In this document: positions 34,768-44,580 of the stretch, one piece after another
Position numbering within the stretch: position 1 is the first letter of the stretch
How the letters are laid out: each line of letters begins with the position of its first letter
NCBI GenBank assembly: GCA_026399875.1
Contig: JAPLQF010000042.1
Coordinates: forward strand, 248,009-312,008
Reading direction: 5' to 3'
Length of the DNA stretch: 64,000 nucleotides
Source of the DNA: Burkholderiales bacterium
Lineage (GTDB): Bacteria > Pseudomonadota > Gammaproteobacteria > Burkholderiales > Burkholderiaceae_E
The notes under the pieces: generated by a model
What the model saw: the letters and a program-made list of their open reading frames with translations, nothing else
The model's database searches: none
Told to the model about the DNA's origin: nothing
Position numbers and translations under genes: made by a program

Positions 34768-36206
34768 CGCCCACCCGTCGCACCATCGCCGGTCTGCTGG
34801 CCACCACCATCGCCATCGGCCCCGCCCCGGCGCTGCCCGCCGACCTGAACACCGAGATGCAGACGATGTTCAACGACCTGGGGGCCATCGGCAACGTCAC
34901 GAGCCCGGGCGCCTTCCGGGGCCAGGCGATGAACCTCTACACCGGCGGCAGCCTGATGATGCGCGCCCCGGGGCGCAACTACCCGCTCGTGCAGGCCCAA
35001 CTGCCCAGCCTGAAGGCCGGCTGTGGCGGCATCGACATCTACGGCGGCGCCTTCTCCTTCATCAACAAGCAGCAGTTCGTGGCGCTGCTGCAGAACATCG
35101 GCTCCAACGCCGTGGGCTACGCCTTCAAGCTGGCCCTGCAGTCGATCTCGCCCGACATCGACAAGCTGCTTACAGAGCTGCAGGACCAGCTCAACAAGAT
35201 CAACGCCATGAACATCAACTCCTGCGAAGCGGCGCAGGCGCTGGTCAACGGCGTGGTGGGCGAGTACGACCAGTCGGTGCAAAGCGGCTGCGCGAACATC
35301 GCCCAGTACCTGGGCTCAGTCAGCGACCGCGCCGAGGCGCGCCTGACCTGCGCGTCGAACGCCCCATCGGTGGTGCGCACCGCGGCGAACAGCGCCGACC
35401 CCAACGTGCGCAACGCCACCTTCGCGAAGGGCAACGTCACCTGGAACGCGCTCAACCAGGTGGGCGGCAGCATCAGCCGCCAGGAGAGGGAGCTGATCAT
35501 GAGCCTGATCGGCACCGTGATCGTCACCCCGCCCGCCGACGACGGCAGCGGCGCCGGCCCCCGGATGCTGGAGCCCACCCTCACCGGCATCCGGGATCTG
35601 CTGCTGGGCAAGGCCGACTCGGCCACCGCAGGCCTGGTGGATGTGGACGTCTACGTCTGCGACGAGACCACTGAGTGCCTGAACCCCAGCCGCGCCACCG
35701 TCTCGGTCAAGCCCTTCACGAGGCTGGTGGCCGAACGCCTGAAGCGCATCTCCGACAACATCGCCACCCGCAGCGCCCAGAGCCCGGCCGACATCGGCTT
35801 CATCAACCAGACCAGCGAGCCGGTCTACCGGATGCTGGCCGTGGCCAACGCCGTGCCGGGCTCGGGCACCGCCGAGACGCTGATCGAGACCTACAAGGAC
35901 GTGATCGCGCTCGACTATGCGCAGACCTTCCTCGCCAGAGCGCTCGCCCAGGCCAGCACGGCGCTCTCGCAAGCCCTGCGCCGCAGCGAGGTCGAGCAGC
36001 GTTACCTGGACGAGCTGCGCGCCCACGCCCGCGAGGCGCAGATGCAGATCCTGATCGAGAAGCAGGCCGCCTATGCCAAGGTGCGCTCGGTGTCCTCGAT
36101 GACCCAGGACCTGCAGAGCCTGGAGCGCCAGCTCTGGGCCGCCATGCCCCCGGCGGTGAAATCGATGCTCGACTTCAGCGCCAACGCGGGCCAGCGCGGC
36201 TCCTGA
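34764..36206 (+). CDS. traH: TraH, T4SS pilus assembly protein
   Basis: Protein of 480 residues with a signal peptide (LLATTIAIGPAPALPA). Diagnostic segments: MQTMFNDLGAIGNVTSPGAF, GGIDIYGGAFSFINKQQFVA, and SISRQERELIMSLIGTVIV. C-terminal coiled coil. Conserved in all F-type systems. ATGA overlap with traF. Confidence 0.94.
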   Translation: MTPTRRTIAGLLATTIAIGPAPALPADLNTEMQTMFNDLGAIGNVTSPGAFRGQAMNLYTGGSLMMRAPGRNYPLVQAQLPSLKAGCGGIDIYGGAFSFINKQQFVALLQNIGSNAVGYAFKLALQSISPDIDKLLTELQDQLNKINAMNINSCEAAQALVNGVVGEYDQSVQSGCANIAQYLGSVSDRAEARLTCASNAPSVVRTAANSADPNVRNATFAKGNVTWNALNQVGGSISRQERELIMSLIGTVIVTPPADDGSGAGPRMLEPTLTGIRDLLLGKADSATAGLVDVDVYVCDETTECLNPSRATVSVKPFTRLVAERLKRISDNIATRSAQSPADIGFINQTSEPVYRMLAVANAVPGSGTAETLIETYKDVIALDYAQTFLARALAQASTALSQALRRSEVEQRYLDELRAHAREAQMQILIEKQAAYAKVRSVSSMTQDLQSLERQLWAAMPPAVKSMLDFSANAGQRGS

Positions 36207-36234
36207 TCCCGAAACCAAGGCGCAGACAGCCGGC

Positions 36235-39150
36235 ATGTTCGAGATCTACGCCTACGGCAACGTCGACACCCTGACCGGGGTCTTCAACGCCATCGCCGCC
36301 ATCATGGGCGGCGCCGGGTACCTGGCCCTCATCAAGACCATGGCGGTCACCGGCGTGCTGGTGGCTGCCGCCGCGGGCCTCTTCACCCCTGGGCGTTTCC
36401 ACGGCTGGGGCTGGCTGATGGGCCTGCTGCTGGTCTATCACGCCATGTTCCTGCCCAAGGCGGATGTCGCCATCGTCGACAAGCTCGGCAGCCAGCCGCC
36501 CGCCGTGGTGGGCAACGTGCCCATCGGTGTGGCCTTCTTTGGCCACGCCACGAGCCTGGTGGGCGACGTGATGACGCGCTTCTTCGAGACCGCCTTCCAG
36601 GTGATCCCGGACACCAACGCCCAGCTGCCCGAGGCGCTGGCCTACCAGAAGAACGGCGTGATGTTCGGCAACCGGCTGATCCAGGCCAGCCGCGCCGCCA
36701 ACGTGGCCGACCCGCAGCTGCGCGCCGACATGATCGCCTTCGTGCACAACTGCACCGTCTACGACCTGCAGGACGGCACCATCGACCCGGCGGCCTTCGC
36801 CCAGAGCACCGACATCTGGGCGCTGATGGGCACGCCCAACCCGGGGCGCTTCTCCACCTGGGGCAACCCGGTGCAGGTGGACACCTGCCCGGCCATCTAC
36901 ACCCGGCTCAACAGCCGCCTGCCCGCCGAGATCGCCCGGGCCCGCGCCACGCTCGCCCTGCAGATGAACCCGACGCTGGACCCCAGCATCGCTGCCGGCG
37001 TCATCGACGGCCAGCTCGAGCAGGCCTACACCAAGACCCGCATTGCCACCGCCGCCCAGGGCGCCGCCGACCTGCTGCGCCAGAACATCCTGATCAACCT
37101 CGTGCAGGACACCCACACCCTGGCCGGCCTGCGCCTGAACGACCCGGCAGCAACCATGCTGGCCACGGCACGGGCGAACGCCACGGCTTCCACCAATGCG
37201 TCCTTCATCACCATGGGCCGCATCGCCGCGCAGGCCCTGCCCATGATCCGCAACGTGATCGAGGCGGTGATCTACGCGGTCTTCCCCTTCGTGCTGCTGC
37301 TCTTCCTGCTGGCCCAGGGCAAGGGGCTGGCCCTGGCCATCAAGAGCTTCGTGATGAGCCTGGTCTGGATCCAGCTCTGGCCCCCGCTCTACGCCATCCT
37401 CAACTACGTCGGCACCCTGGCCAGCGCGAACAACCTCGCCGCTGCCGCGAGCCTCGGAACCAACAGCCGTGGCCTGACGTTGGACACCGCCGCCGGCATC
37501 TACCAGGGCGCGATCTCCGATCAGGCCATCGCCGGCTACCTGGTGGCCGCCATTCCACTCATCGCCACCGCCATCATCAAGGGCGGCGAAGTCGCCTTCC
37601 AGGCCATCACCGCCAGCAGCGCGATCCAGTCGGCAGCGAGCAGCGAAGCCGCCGCCACCAGCAAGGGGCTGATAAGCCAGAACAGCGTCAGCCTTGACCA
37701 GCAGCAACTCGGCCCCACCCGCACCTCGGCCTTCATGGGCACCACCACCGAGGCCCACGGCACCACCATCCAGGGCATCGGCCCCGAGGCCGGCGTCTTC
37801 CGCTACCAGGCCACCATGAGCCGGCTGGCCAGCACCTTCACGATCAGCGAGCGGCAGGCCACCGCCATCGGCGAGAGCGCCCGTGAGGCTGAGTCCTTCG
37901 CCACCACGCAACGCGAAGCCATGCAGCGCAGCCAGGCCACCGCGATGACCCACGCGCTGGGCATCCAGGACAGCTACGAGAAGTCCCAGCAGCGCACCGG
38001 TGCCACCAGCACCTCCGAGGGCGGCTCGACCTCGAGCCAATTCCAGGCCCTCAAGTCGGTTGCCAAGGAGGTGAACAGGCGGCTCGGATTGAGCGAAGAC
38101 TCGGTGGTAGGCGACAGCATCGCTGCCTCAGCTTCTGCAGGCGCGAAGATCCCCATGACGGAAATCGGCGCCCGGTTGACGCGCGAGGGCCAAAAGATGG
38201 ATCAACAACGGCTTCAGAGCGCCTACGACTACGCCCGCAAAGCTGCCGAGAGCGCTCAGATCTCGGACGCCAGTGCTCTGGTCAAGGACTTCCGTTCGTC
38301 CGACGCCTACCAGTGGGCCCGCAGCAACCGCACCAGCGCCACCGCCGGCTACGACTCGTCGTCGCGCGAAGCCAGCGAACGGCAATCCTCAAGCGACAGC
38401 GCCTATGGCCGTGCCAAGGAACTGGCGCGCACCGCGCAGTTCATGCGCGAATGGGGCAGCGGCACCCAGACCGACTTCACCAACTACGCGGCCCAGCGAC
38501 TGGCCGAGCGCGGCCTCCTGCGCGAAGAAGACCCGATCAAGATGCAGCGGGCAGTAGCCGAGATCGCGTATTCGTACGCCCGTGGTGGCAGCGCCGCGAG
38601 CGGCTACGTCCCTACCGACAGCCCGCTCGGCCCCAGCCAACCACTTCCCGAGGCCATGGGCTGGCAGTCCCCATTGCGTGACCAGTACGACAGTCAGGTC
38701 CGTGGTGCAGACGGCACCGCGATCACCGACCAGGCCAATCGCAACGACGCCGACGTCCGAGCCCGTCAATCCGGGGCGCGTGTACAGCCGGGCAAGGCGA
38801 TCGGAAACGACGTTTCAGGCCGGGTCATGCAGGGTCAGCGGGAAGCAGCAGGCGCCATCGAGAAGGAGCGCCGTCAGGTGTCGGAGGACGCGGGCACGCT
38901 CAGCGAGAACTACGGTGCCACCGTGCGCGCCGGCAAGGTCAGCCCGAACCACGGCGGCAACCGGGCAGTCTGGGACACGATCGGTGCCAATGCCGGCACC
39001 CCCGAGATCGGCACGCCGCCCAGGCGAGAGCCGATCGGCGAGTGGCACTTCGGCAAGGATGGTGTTCCGGTCGCGGGGCCGCCTCCTGCAGAGCCCTCGG
39101 CGCCTTACAAGGATCTTTCGGGCAACGGTAAGGGAGCGCTCCGAAAGTGA
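36235..39150 (+). CDS. traG: TraG, mating-pair stabilisation and inner-membrane protein
   Basis: Protein of 971 residues, last gene of the T4SS operon. The N-terminal half has the TraG_N domain with membrane helices near 20-60, 340-375 and 440-460 (FEIYAYGNVDTLTGVFNAIA, FPFVLLLFLLAQGKGLALAI). The C-terminal half (about 500-971) is periplasmic, hydrophilic, rich in Ser, Ala and Gln. In F, TraG is needed for pilus assembly, mating-pair stabilisation and entry exclusion. Confidence 0.93.
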   Translation: MFEIYAYGNVDTLTGVFNAIAAIMGGAGYLALIKTMAVTGVLVAAAAGLFTPGRFHGWGWLMGLLLVYHAMFLPKADVAIVDKLGSQPPAVVGNVPIGVAFFGHATSLVGDVMTRFFETAFQVIPDTNAQLPEALAYQKNGVMFGNRLIQASRAANVADPQLRADMIAFVHNCTVYDLQDGTIDPAAFAQSTDIWALMGTPNPGRFSTWGNPVQVDTCPAIYTRLNSRLPAEIARARATLALQMNPTLDPSIAAGVIDGQLEQAYTKTRIATAAQGAADLLRQNILINLVQDTHTLAGLRLNDPAATMLATARANATASTNASFITMGRIAAQALPMIRNVIEAVIYAVFPFVLLLFLLAQGKGLALAIKSFVMSLVWIQLWPPLYAILNYVGTLASANNLAAAASLGTNSRGLTLDTAAGIYQGAISDQAIAGYLVAAIPLIATAIIKGGEVAFQAITASSAIQSAASSEAAATSKGLISQNSVSLDQQQLGPTRTSAFMGTTTEAHGTTIQGIGPEAGVFRYQATMSRLASTFTISERQATAIGESAREAESFATTQREAMQRSQATAMTHALGIQDSYEKSQQRTGATSTSEGGSTSSQFQALKSVAKEVNRRLGLSEDSVVGDSIAASASAGAKIPMTEIGARLTREGQKMDQQRLQSAYDYARKAAESAQISDASALVKDFRSSDAYQWARSNRTSATAGYDSSSREASERQSSSDSAYGRAKELARTAQFMREWGSGTQTDFTNYAAQRLAERGLLREEDPIKMQRAVAEIAYSYARGGSAASGYVPTDSPLGPSQPLPEAMGWQSPLRDQYDSQVRGADGTAITDQANRNDADVRARQSGARVQPGKAIGNDVSGRVMQGQREAAGAIEKERRQVSEDAGTLSENYGATVRAGKVSPNHGGNRAVWDTIGANAGTPEIGTPPRREPIGEWHFGKDGVPVAGPPPAEPSAPYKDLSGNGKGALRK

Positions 39151-39637
39151 TCCCGGAGGCTGAATCAGCGGGCCACTCAACCCGGCACTTCAGTCGTCAC
39201 TGTGACCAATCTCGAGACTGCCCAGGCCATTTCCCGTGATGTACCCGGGAGACCGTTCACCGTAGAGGCTGGCCGGGTCCTTCGTGACAGAGGGGTCACC
39301 GTGAAGCCACCCATGGAACTCCTGCTTCGAATCGACACGCTCATCCTGCGAGCCAGTGGCTTCAGACAATGGCAGCGAGAAGCCCAATCGCAGCGTTTCC
39401 CAGAGGCTGCCCAGCCATTCAGCAAGGCGGCTTACCAGTCCGATTCGCGAGTTCGTCAACATCTCTGGTCCTCCGTGGCAAGCCAGTCAGTATCGACAGC
39501 GGGCGGTTCGACACCGTTTTCAAATCATACCCATTTGCATCAAATCATGCCTAACCCTACCTAAACCATCTTGATCAGGCTGAATTCCGTGCGATCATTG
39601 AGGCAGTTTGCAGTTCCCACCCGTTGCAGGACTCTTC
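39151..39637. promoter_or_regulatory. Intergenic region with candidate operator before the defence operon
   Basis: About 490 bases between traG and the small HTH gene with no convincing gene. TCAAATCATACC and TCAAATCATGCC (CAAATCAT at 39521 and 39541) are direct repeats 20 bases apart, and ATTTG-CAT-CAAAT (39533-39545) is an inverted repeat between them. The A/T-rich stretch 39510-39600 is the likely promoter and operator of the defence operon. Confidence 0.4.
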
Positions 39638-39835
39638 ATGTCAGATCGCTGGTTGTCGGTGGAAGAGATCGCCGAATACCTTGGTGTCAGCAAAGACACC
39701 GTGTATGCGTGGATCAGCAAAAGGAACATGCCGGCGCATCGGATCGGACGGCTGTGGAAGTTCAAGGCAACAGAAGTCGATGGATGGATTCGGTCTGGCG
39801 GTGCCGCAGAGACTGGATCTCAGGAAGAGGAGTGA
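39638..39835 (+). CDS. Excisionase-type helix-turn-helix protein
   Basis: Protein of 65 residues from ATG 39638, with CAGGA upstream. It is a single MerR/excisionase-like winged helix (WLSVEEIAEYLGVSKDTVYA, then PAHRIGRLWKFKATEVDGWI). It is the first gene before the methyltransferase and DISARM block; small proteins of this type commonly head defence operons and probably act as regulators. An excision role for the ICE is the alternative. Confidence 0.85.
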   Translation: MSDRWLSVEEIAEYLGVSKDTVYAWISKRNMPAHRIGRLWKFKATEVDGWIRSGGAAETGSQEEE

Positions 39836-39901
39836 GGAACGGTTGAACGGATGGTTCGTTCGGAACAAACAAGCGCTCAACGCGAAAGGAGGAGTGACAA
39901 G

Positions 39902-40945
39902 GTGACCAAGATTTCCTGTGTGGATCTGTTCTGCGGTGCGGGCGGCCTGACTCATGGCTTCGTTCGCGAAGGACTGCCAGTCGTTGCCGGCATCGACCTG
40001 GACCCTGCATGTCGTTTTCCCTATGAAACGAACAACGACGCACGGTTCCTCGAACGCGACATCACGACGGTCACGCCTGCTGAATTGCGAGACCTCTTTG
40101 GTGACGCAGATGTGACCATCTTGGCGGGCTGCGCCCCTTGCCAGCCCTTCTCGACCTACGCGCAGCGCTATGAGCTGGACGGCAAAGATGGCAAGTGGGG
40201 GCTGCTCTATGAATTCGCCCGCCTCACCGAAGGCGCGAGTCCCGATGTCATCACGATGGAGAACGTGCCGACCGTTGCCAAACATGCCGTCTTCCATGAC
40301 TTCGTCGACACCCTGCGGCGACTTGGCTACCGGGTCTGGTTTGATGTCGTAGACAGTTCCAGATACGGAGTTCCCCAGGTGAGGCGCCGGATGGTGCTGC
40401 TGGCATCCAGGCACGGCGAAATCCGGATGATCGAGCCGACCCACGGAGAGCCGAAGACCGTACGTCAAGCCATCGGTCGACTGCGCGCGTTGTACGCCGG
40501 CGAGTCTGCGCCAAGGGACAAGTTGCACGCCTCGTCGACGCTCTCCCAAAAGAATCTAGAACGGATTCGCGTTTCAAGACCTGGCGGTACCTGGCGGGAT
40601 TGGCCGCAGGATCTAGTCAGCGAATGCCATAAGGCCGAAACCGGGCGCACCTACCCCGGCGTCTATGGTCGGATGGAGTGGGACAAACCTGCGCCCACGA
40701 TGACGACCCAGTGTTACGGCTTCGGTAACGGCCGTTTCGGTCATCCTGAGCAAGACCGGGCGATTTCCTTGAGAGAGGCAGCGATCCTCCAGAGCTTCCC
40801 TCGGGACTACGCCTTCGTGCCGAAGGGCGGTGAAGTCAACTTCACCGCCCTTGGCAGACTGATCGGAAACGCAGTCCCGGTCGACCTCGGTCGCGCCATC
40901 GCGCGCAGCATCCACGCGCACCTCACATCCGTTTCGAGCAGATGA
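39902..40945 (+). CDS. DNA cytosine-C5 methyltransferase
   Basis: Protein of 347 residues. The start is GTG 39902, 9 bases after AAAGGAGG (39885-39892); an ATG at 39851 would add 17 residues before the conserved opening. All core motifs are present: I (CVDLFCGAGGLTHGF), IV with catalytic Cys (AGCAPCQPFSTYA, near 79), VI (MENVPTVAKH, near 119), VIII (VPQVRRRMVLLASR) and X (GRLIGNAVPVDLG). The target-recognition region is short (about 190-270), so a simple target is expected. It belongs to the pfam00145 type that defines DrmMII in class 2 DISARM, yet here stands before a class 1 core. Confidence 0.93.
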   Translation: MTKISCVDLFCGAGGLTHGFVREGLPVVAGIDLDPACRFPYETNNDARFLERDITTVTPAELRDLFGDADVTILAGCAPCQPFSTYAQRYELDGKDGKWGLLYEFARLTEGASPDVITMENVPTVAKHAVFHDFVDTLRRLGYRVWFDVVDSSRYGVPQVRRRMVLLASRHGEIRMIEPTHGEPKTVRQAIGRLRALYAGESAPRDKLHASSTLSQKNLERIRVSRPGGTWRDWPQDLVSECHKAETGRTYPGVYGRMEWDKPAPTMTTQCYGFGNGRFGHPEQDRAISLREAAILQSFPRDYAFVPKGGEVNFTALGRLIGNAVPVDLGRAIARSIHAHLTSVSSR

Positions 40946-40954
40946 CGAGCTGAA

Positions 40955-41425
40955 ATGGGCATGTCGATCCCATGCGTCGAGCGCCCCTCCCCGGAGACGA
41001 GTCTCCGCATGGCAAACGTCCGGCAGCAAGGGACTGAACCCGAAGTCGCTCTGCGTCGCGAACTCTTCCGAAGTGGTCTCCGTTACCGTGTCAACTACGC
41101 TGTCATCAAGAAGCCTCGCCGTGTGGCGGACATTGCTTTCCCGAGGCTGAAGATCGCCGTCTTCGTCGACGGCTGTTTCTGGCACGGTTGCCCAGTGCAC
41201 GCCACCTGGCCGAAGAGGAATGCCGAGTTCTGGCGGCAGAAGATCGAGGCGAATCGCCTTCGGGATGCCGATACGACCGCGAGGTTGCGCGACGAAGGCT
41301 GGATGGTGCTGCGGATCTGGGAGCACGAGGCTCCCAGCGAAGCGTCGAAGACCGTCATCGAACTGATCACGGTGGCCAGGTCGAGCCTTCGCGAAGTACC
41401 CGCCACTCCACGTACGAAGAACTGA
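40955..41425 (+). CDS. vsr: Vsr-like very-short-patch repair endonuclease
   Basis: Protein of 156 residues. The family core is complete: MANVRQQGTEPEVALRREL, YRVNYAVIKKPRRVADIAFP with the metal-binding Asp, VFVDGCFWHGCPVHATWP with the zinc-site Cys and His, and RNAEFWRQKIEANRLRD. Vsr nicks T:G mismatches left by deamination of methylcytosine, and the adjacent C5-methyltransferase fits that role. In some gene clusters Vsr-like nucleases are instead proposed to act in restriction. Separated by 9 bases from the methyltransferase. Confidence 0.92.
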   Translation: MGMSIPCVERPSPETSLRMANVRQQGTEPEVALRRELFRSGLRYRVNYAVIKKPRRVADIAFPRLKIAVFVDGCFWHGCPVHATWPKRNAEFWRQKIEANRLRDADTTARLRDEGWMVLRIWEHEAPSEASKTVIELITVARSSLREVPATPRTKN

Positions 41426-41445
41426 ACAACAGGTCGGCACACTGA

Positions 41446-44400
41446 ATGCAAACGGCGACTGACATCGAAACCCAGGCCTACCGCGCTCGCCCCGAGCCTG
41501 GCCAATTGGTCGAAGTTCGGCGGCGCCAGTGGGTCGTGGCCGAAGTGAACTCTTCGACGCTGGAGTCGAACTCGGCATCGCAAAACTGCGTGACCCTCTC
41601 GTCCATCGACGAGGATGGGCTCGGCGAGGAGCTCGAAGTCATCTGGGAGCTCGAGCCGGGCGCGCAAGTAATCGAACGCGCCGGCCTGCCTTCAATCACC
41701 GGCCAGGATGATTCGAACACCCTCGATGCCTTCCTGGATGCTGTGCGTTGGGGAGCCGCCACCAACGCTGACCGCGGATTCCTGCAGGCGCCTTTCCGCA
41801 GTGGCGTCAGCATCGAAGACTTCCAGCTCGACCCTCTGGTTCGCGCCATTGACATGGCTCGGGTCAACTTGCTCATCGCCGACGATGTCGGCCTGGGCAA
41901 GACGATCGAAGCGGGGCTTGTCATCCAGGAGTTGCTGCTCCGGCACCGTGCACGCACCGTATTGATCATCTGCCCGGCCTCTCTGCAAGAAAAGTGGCGG
42001 GTGGAGATGCTCGAGAAGTTCGGTCTCGATTTCCGCCTGGTCGACACCGAGTACATCAAGCAACTGCGGCGCGAACGCGGCATCCACGCCAACCCGTGGA
42101 CATCCCACCCCCGGCTCATCGCGTCGATGGACTGGGTCAAGGGTGGCGAGGGTCTTCGCGCCATGCGCGACGTCCTGCCAGCACATGCGGGCCATCCACG
42201 TAAGTTCGATCTCCTGGTGGTCGACGAGGCACACAACATCGCGCCTGCCGCCGGAGCGCACTACGCCCTCGAGAGCCAGCGGACGAAGTTCATCCGGTCG
42301 ATCAGTCCGCACTTCCAACATCGGCTGTTTCTGACCGCGACTCCACATAACGGCTACACGGAATCATTTACCTCGCTGTTGGAGTTGCTGGACGACCAAC
42401 GCTTCGCACGGAACATCCTGCCCGACGATAAGCAACTGAGCCAAGTGATGATCCGTCGCCTGAAGAGCGACCTGGTCGACTCCGACGGCAAGCCCTTGTA
42501 TGCCCAGCGCAAATTGCAGGCGTTGGCGGTCCCGTACACGCGCGAGGAGCGGGACATCCATCAGAAGCTGAACGACTACTGCGCCAGTCGTGAGAAGGAT
42601 TCCGACAGCGGCTGCAGTTCGTTTGGAACGACCTTCGTCAATCAGCTGCTCAAGAAGCGATTGTTTTCATCGCCTTCAGCCTTCGCATCGACGCTAGAGA
42701 AGCACGTCGCCGCACTCGCCGAAGGAGGCCGCCGCAAGCCGAAGGACGCGATGTCCGAACGCATCCTGCGCAAAGCCATCCTTCGCGTCGACGAGGACTA
42801 CGCGAACGACCAGTCCGTAGAGGCCGCGCAATCGGAGGCGGTCGAGGAGGCTTCACGCAGCGCCCAACCTCTGTCGCAGGACCAGCAACGAATGCTGACA
42901 GACCTGCGGCAATGGGCACAGAGGGCAAAGAACCAGCCCGACTCGAAAGCCACGGCCATCCTGGCCTGGCTGGAGACTCACCTCAGGCCGGGCGGCAAGT
43001 GGAACGAGCGGCGCGTGATCCTGTTCACCGAGTACCGAACCACACACCAGTGGATGCACGAGATCCTGGCCAGTCACGGCTTTGGCGGTGAACGCCTCGG
43101 CCTGCTCCATGGGGGGCTTACCCAGGACGAGCGGGAGCCGATCAAGGCGGCATTCCAGGCGTCGCCGAAGGACTCGCCGGTTCGCATCCTGCTGGCCACG
43201 GATGCGGCATCCGAAGGTATCGACCTGCAGAACCACTGTAACTACCTCGTCCACTTGGAGATCCCCTACAACCCCAACGTGATGGAGCAGCGCAACGGCC
43301 GTATCGACCGTCACGGGCAGCGTGAAAAGGAAGTGCTGATCTGGCACCCGGTCGACGGTGGCGAAGCCGGGCATGCCACGGTCGGCGGCCACGGCGATGA
43401 CATCATCCGCGCGCTGCGCAAGCTGGAATCGATGCGCGCCGACATGGGCAGTGTCAATCCGGTCATCGCACCGCAGATGTCGGGGTTGATCGAAGGCTCG
43501 TTGACGGATCTCGACACACGACTCGCCGAGGCCAAGATCGCAAAGGCCAGGCGATTCGTGCGTGCAGAACGGGAACTGAAGGCCCGCGTCAGCAAGCTTC
43601 ACGAGCGCCTCTTGGCCACGCAGGAAGACTTCCACCTCACACCCGTCCACATCCTGATGGCGGTGAAGACCGGCCTGGAGCTTGCGGGCCGTCCCCCGCT
43701 CGAACCGACTGCATTGGCGGGCACCCCTTCGGGCAGCGTTTTCCGCATGCCGCCCTTGTCGGGTTCTTGGGCCCGCTGCCTCGAGGGCTTACGCCACCCC
43801 CACACGAAGCTGCCACGGCCGATCACCTTCGATCATGGTGTGGCGAAAGGACGCGACGACGTCGTGCTGGTCCACTTGAACCATCGGCTGGTCCAGATGT
43901 GCCTGCGGCTCTTGCGTGCCGAAGTCTGGGCGCAGGACGACGTCAAAAAGCTGCACCGCGTCACCGTACGGGCCGTGCCCGACAGTCATATCGACGGCCC
44001 CGCCGTCGTCGTCGTCTCACGTTTGGTGATCACCGGCGGTAACCACCACCGGCTGCACGAAGAGTTGACGGTCTCGGGCGGCTATCTGCGTGACCAGACT
44101 TTCCGGCGTGAGGAGAGCGTCACCAGGGTGCAGCAGTGGCTCGACGATGCAAAGCCCATCGAGGCGAACGATGCACTGTTCGAATCCCTCCGGGTTCGCT
44201 TTGATCGTGCAAACGCCGGCATCCTGCAGTCTATCGACGCCAGATCGAAGGACCGGCTCAAGTTTCTTGCCAACACGCTCCAGGCGCGCAAGCAGCAGGA
44301 AATTGGCGATATTGGTGCCGTTCTCGATGAACTCGAGAAGGCGATCCAAGGCGAACTGAAGAAGGATCAGCAGCCCGAACAGCTCTCGCTGTTCTCCGAA

Positions 44401-44580
44401 GACGAACGTACCCAGCTCAGACGTGACAACGCTGCGTTGGAGGCACGCCTCGAGCGCATCCCGGCCGAACGCATTCAGGAGGTCGATTCCATCAAGTTGC
44501 GCTACGCCAAGCTGAGTGACCGCACCTTCCCAGTAGCCGTCGTGTTCATCATTCCCGAGTCGATGCAGGCGACGAAATGA
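41446..44580 (+). CDS. drmD: DrmD, SNF2-like helicase of class 1 DISARM
   Basis: Protein of 1044 residues. Superfamily 2 motifs in order: LLIADDVGLGKTIEAGLVIQ (Walker A, near 150), VVDEAHNI (DEAH box, near 257), LTATPHNGYT (motif III), LLATDAASEGIDLQ (motif V) and EQRNGRIDRHGQ (motif VI, near 615). The C-terminal 300 residues include a charged coiled coil and a second domain. SNF2-type helicase plus adenine methylase is what defines class 1 DISARM. Expected role: translocation on invading DNA. Its stop overlaps the next gene start (ATGA). Confidence 0.9.
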   Translation: MQTATDIETQAYRARPEPGQLVEVRRRQWVVAEVNSSTLESNSASQNCVTLSSIDEDGLGEELEVIWELEPGAQVIERAGLPSITGQDDSNTLDAFLDAVRWGAATNADRGFLQAPFRSGVSIEDFQLDPLVRAIDMARVNLLIADDVGLGKTIEAGLVIQELLLRHRARTVLIICPASLQEKWRVEMLEKFGLDFRLVDTEYIKQLRRERGIHANPWTSHPRLIASMDWVKGGEGLRAMRDVLPAHAGHPRKFDLLVVDEAHNIAPAAGAHYALESQRTKFIRSISPHFQHRLFLTATPHNGYTESFTSLLELLDDQRFARNILPDDKQLSQVMIRRLKSDLVDSDGKPLYAQRKLQALAVPYTREERDIHQKLNDYCASREKDSDSGCSSFGTTFVNQLLKKRLFSSPSAFASTLEKHVAALAEGGRRKPKDAMSERILRKAILRVDEDYANDQSVEAAQSEAVEEASRSAQPLSQDQQRMLTDLRQWAQRAKNQPDSKATAILAWLETHLRPGGKWNERRVILFTEYRTTHQWMHEILASHGFGGERLGLLHGGLTQDEREPIKAAFQASPKDSPVRILLATDAASEGIDLQNHCNYLVHLEIPYNPNVMEQRNGRIDRHGQREKEVLIWHPVDGGEAGHATVGGHGDDIIRALRKLESMRADMGSVNPVIAPQMSGLIEGSLTDLDTRLAEAKIAKARRFVRAERELKARVSKLHERLLATQEDFHLTPVHILMAVKTGLELAGRPPLEPTALAGTPSGSVFRMPPLSGSWARCLEGLRHPHTKLPRPITFDHGVAKGRDDVVLVHLNHRLVQMCLRLLRAEVWAQDDVKKLHRVTVRAVPDSHIDGPAVVVVSRLVITGGNHHRLHEELTVSGGYLRDQTFRREESVTRVQQWLDDAKPIEANDALFESLRVRFDRANAGILQSIDARSKDRLKFLANTLQARKQQEIGDIGAVLDELEKAIQGELKKDQQPEQLSLFSEDERTQLRRDNAALEARLERIPAERIQEVDSIKLRYAKLSDRTFPVAVVFIIPESMQATK

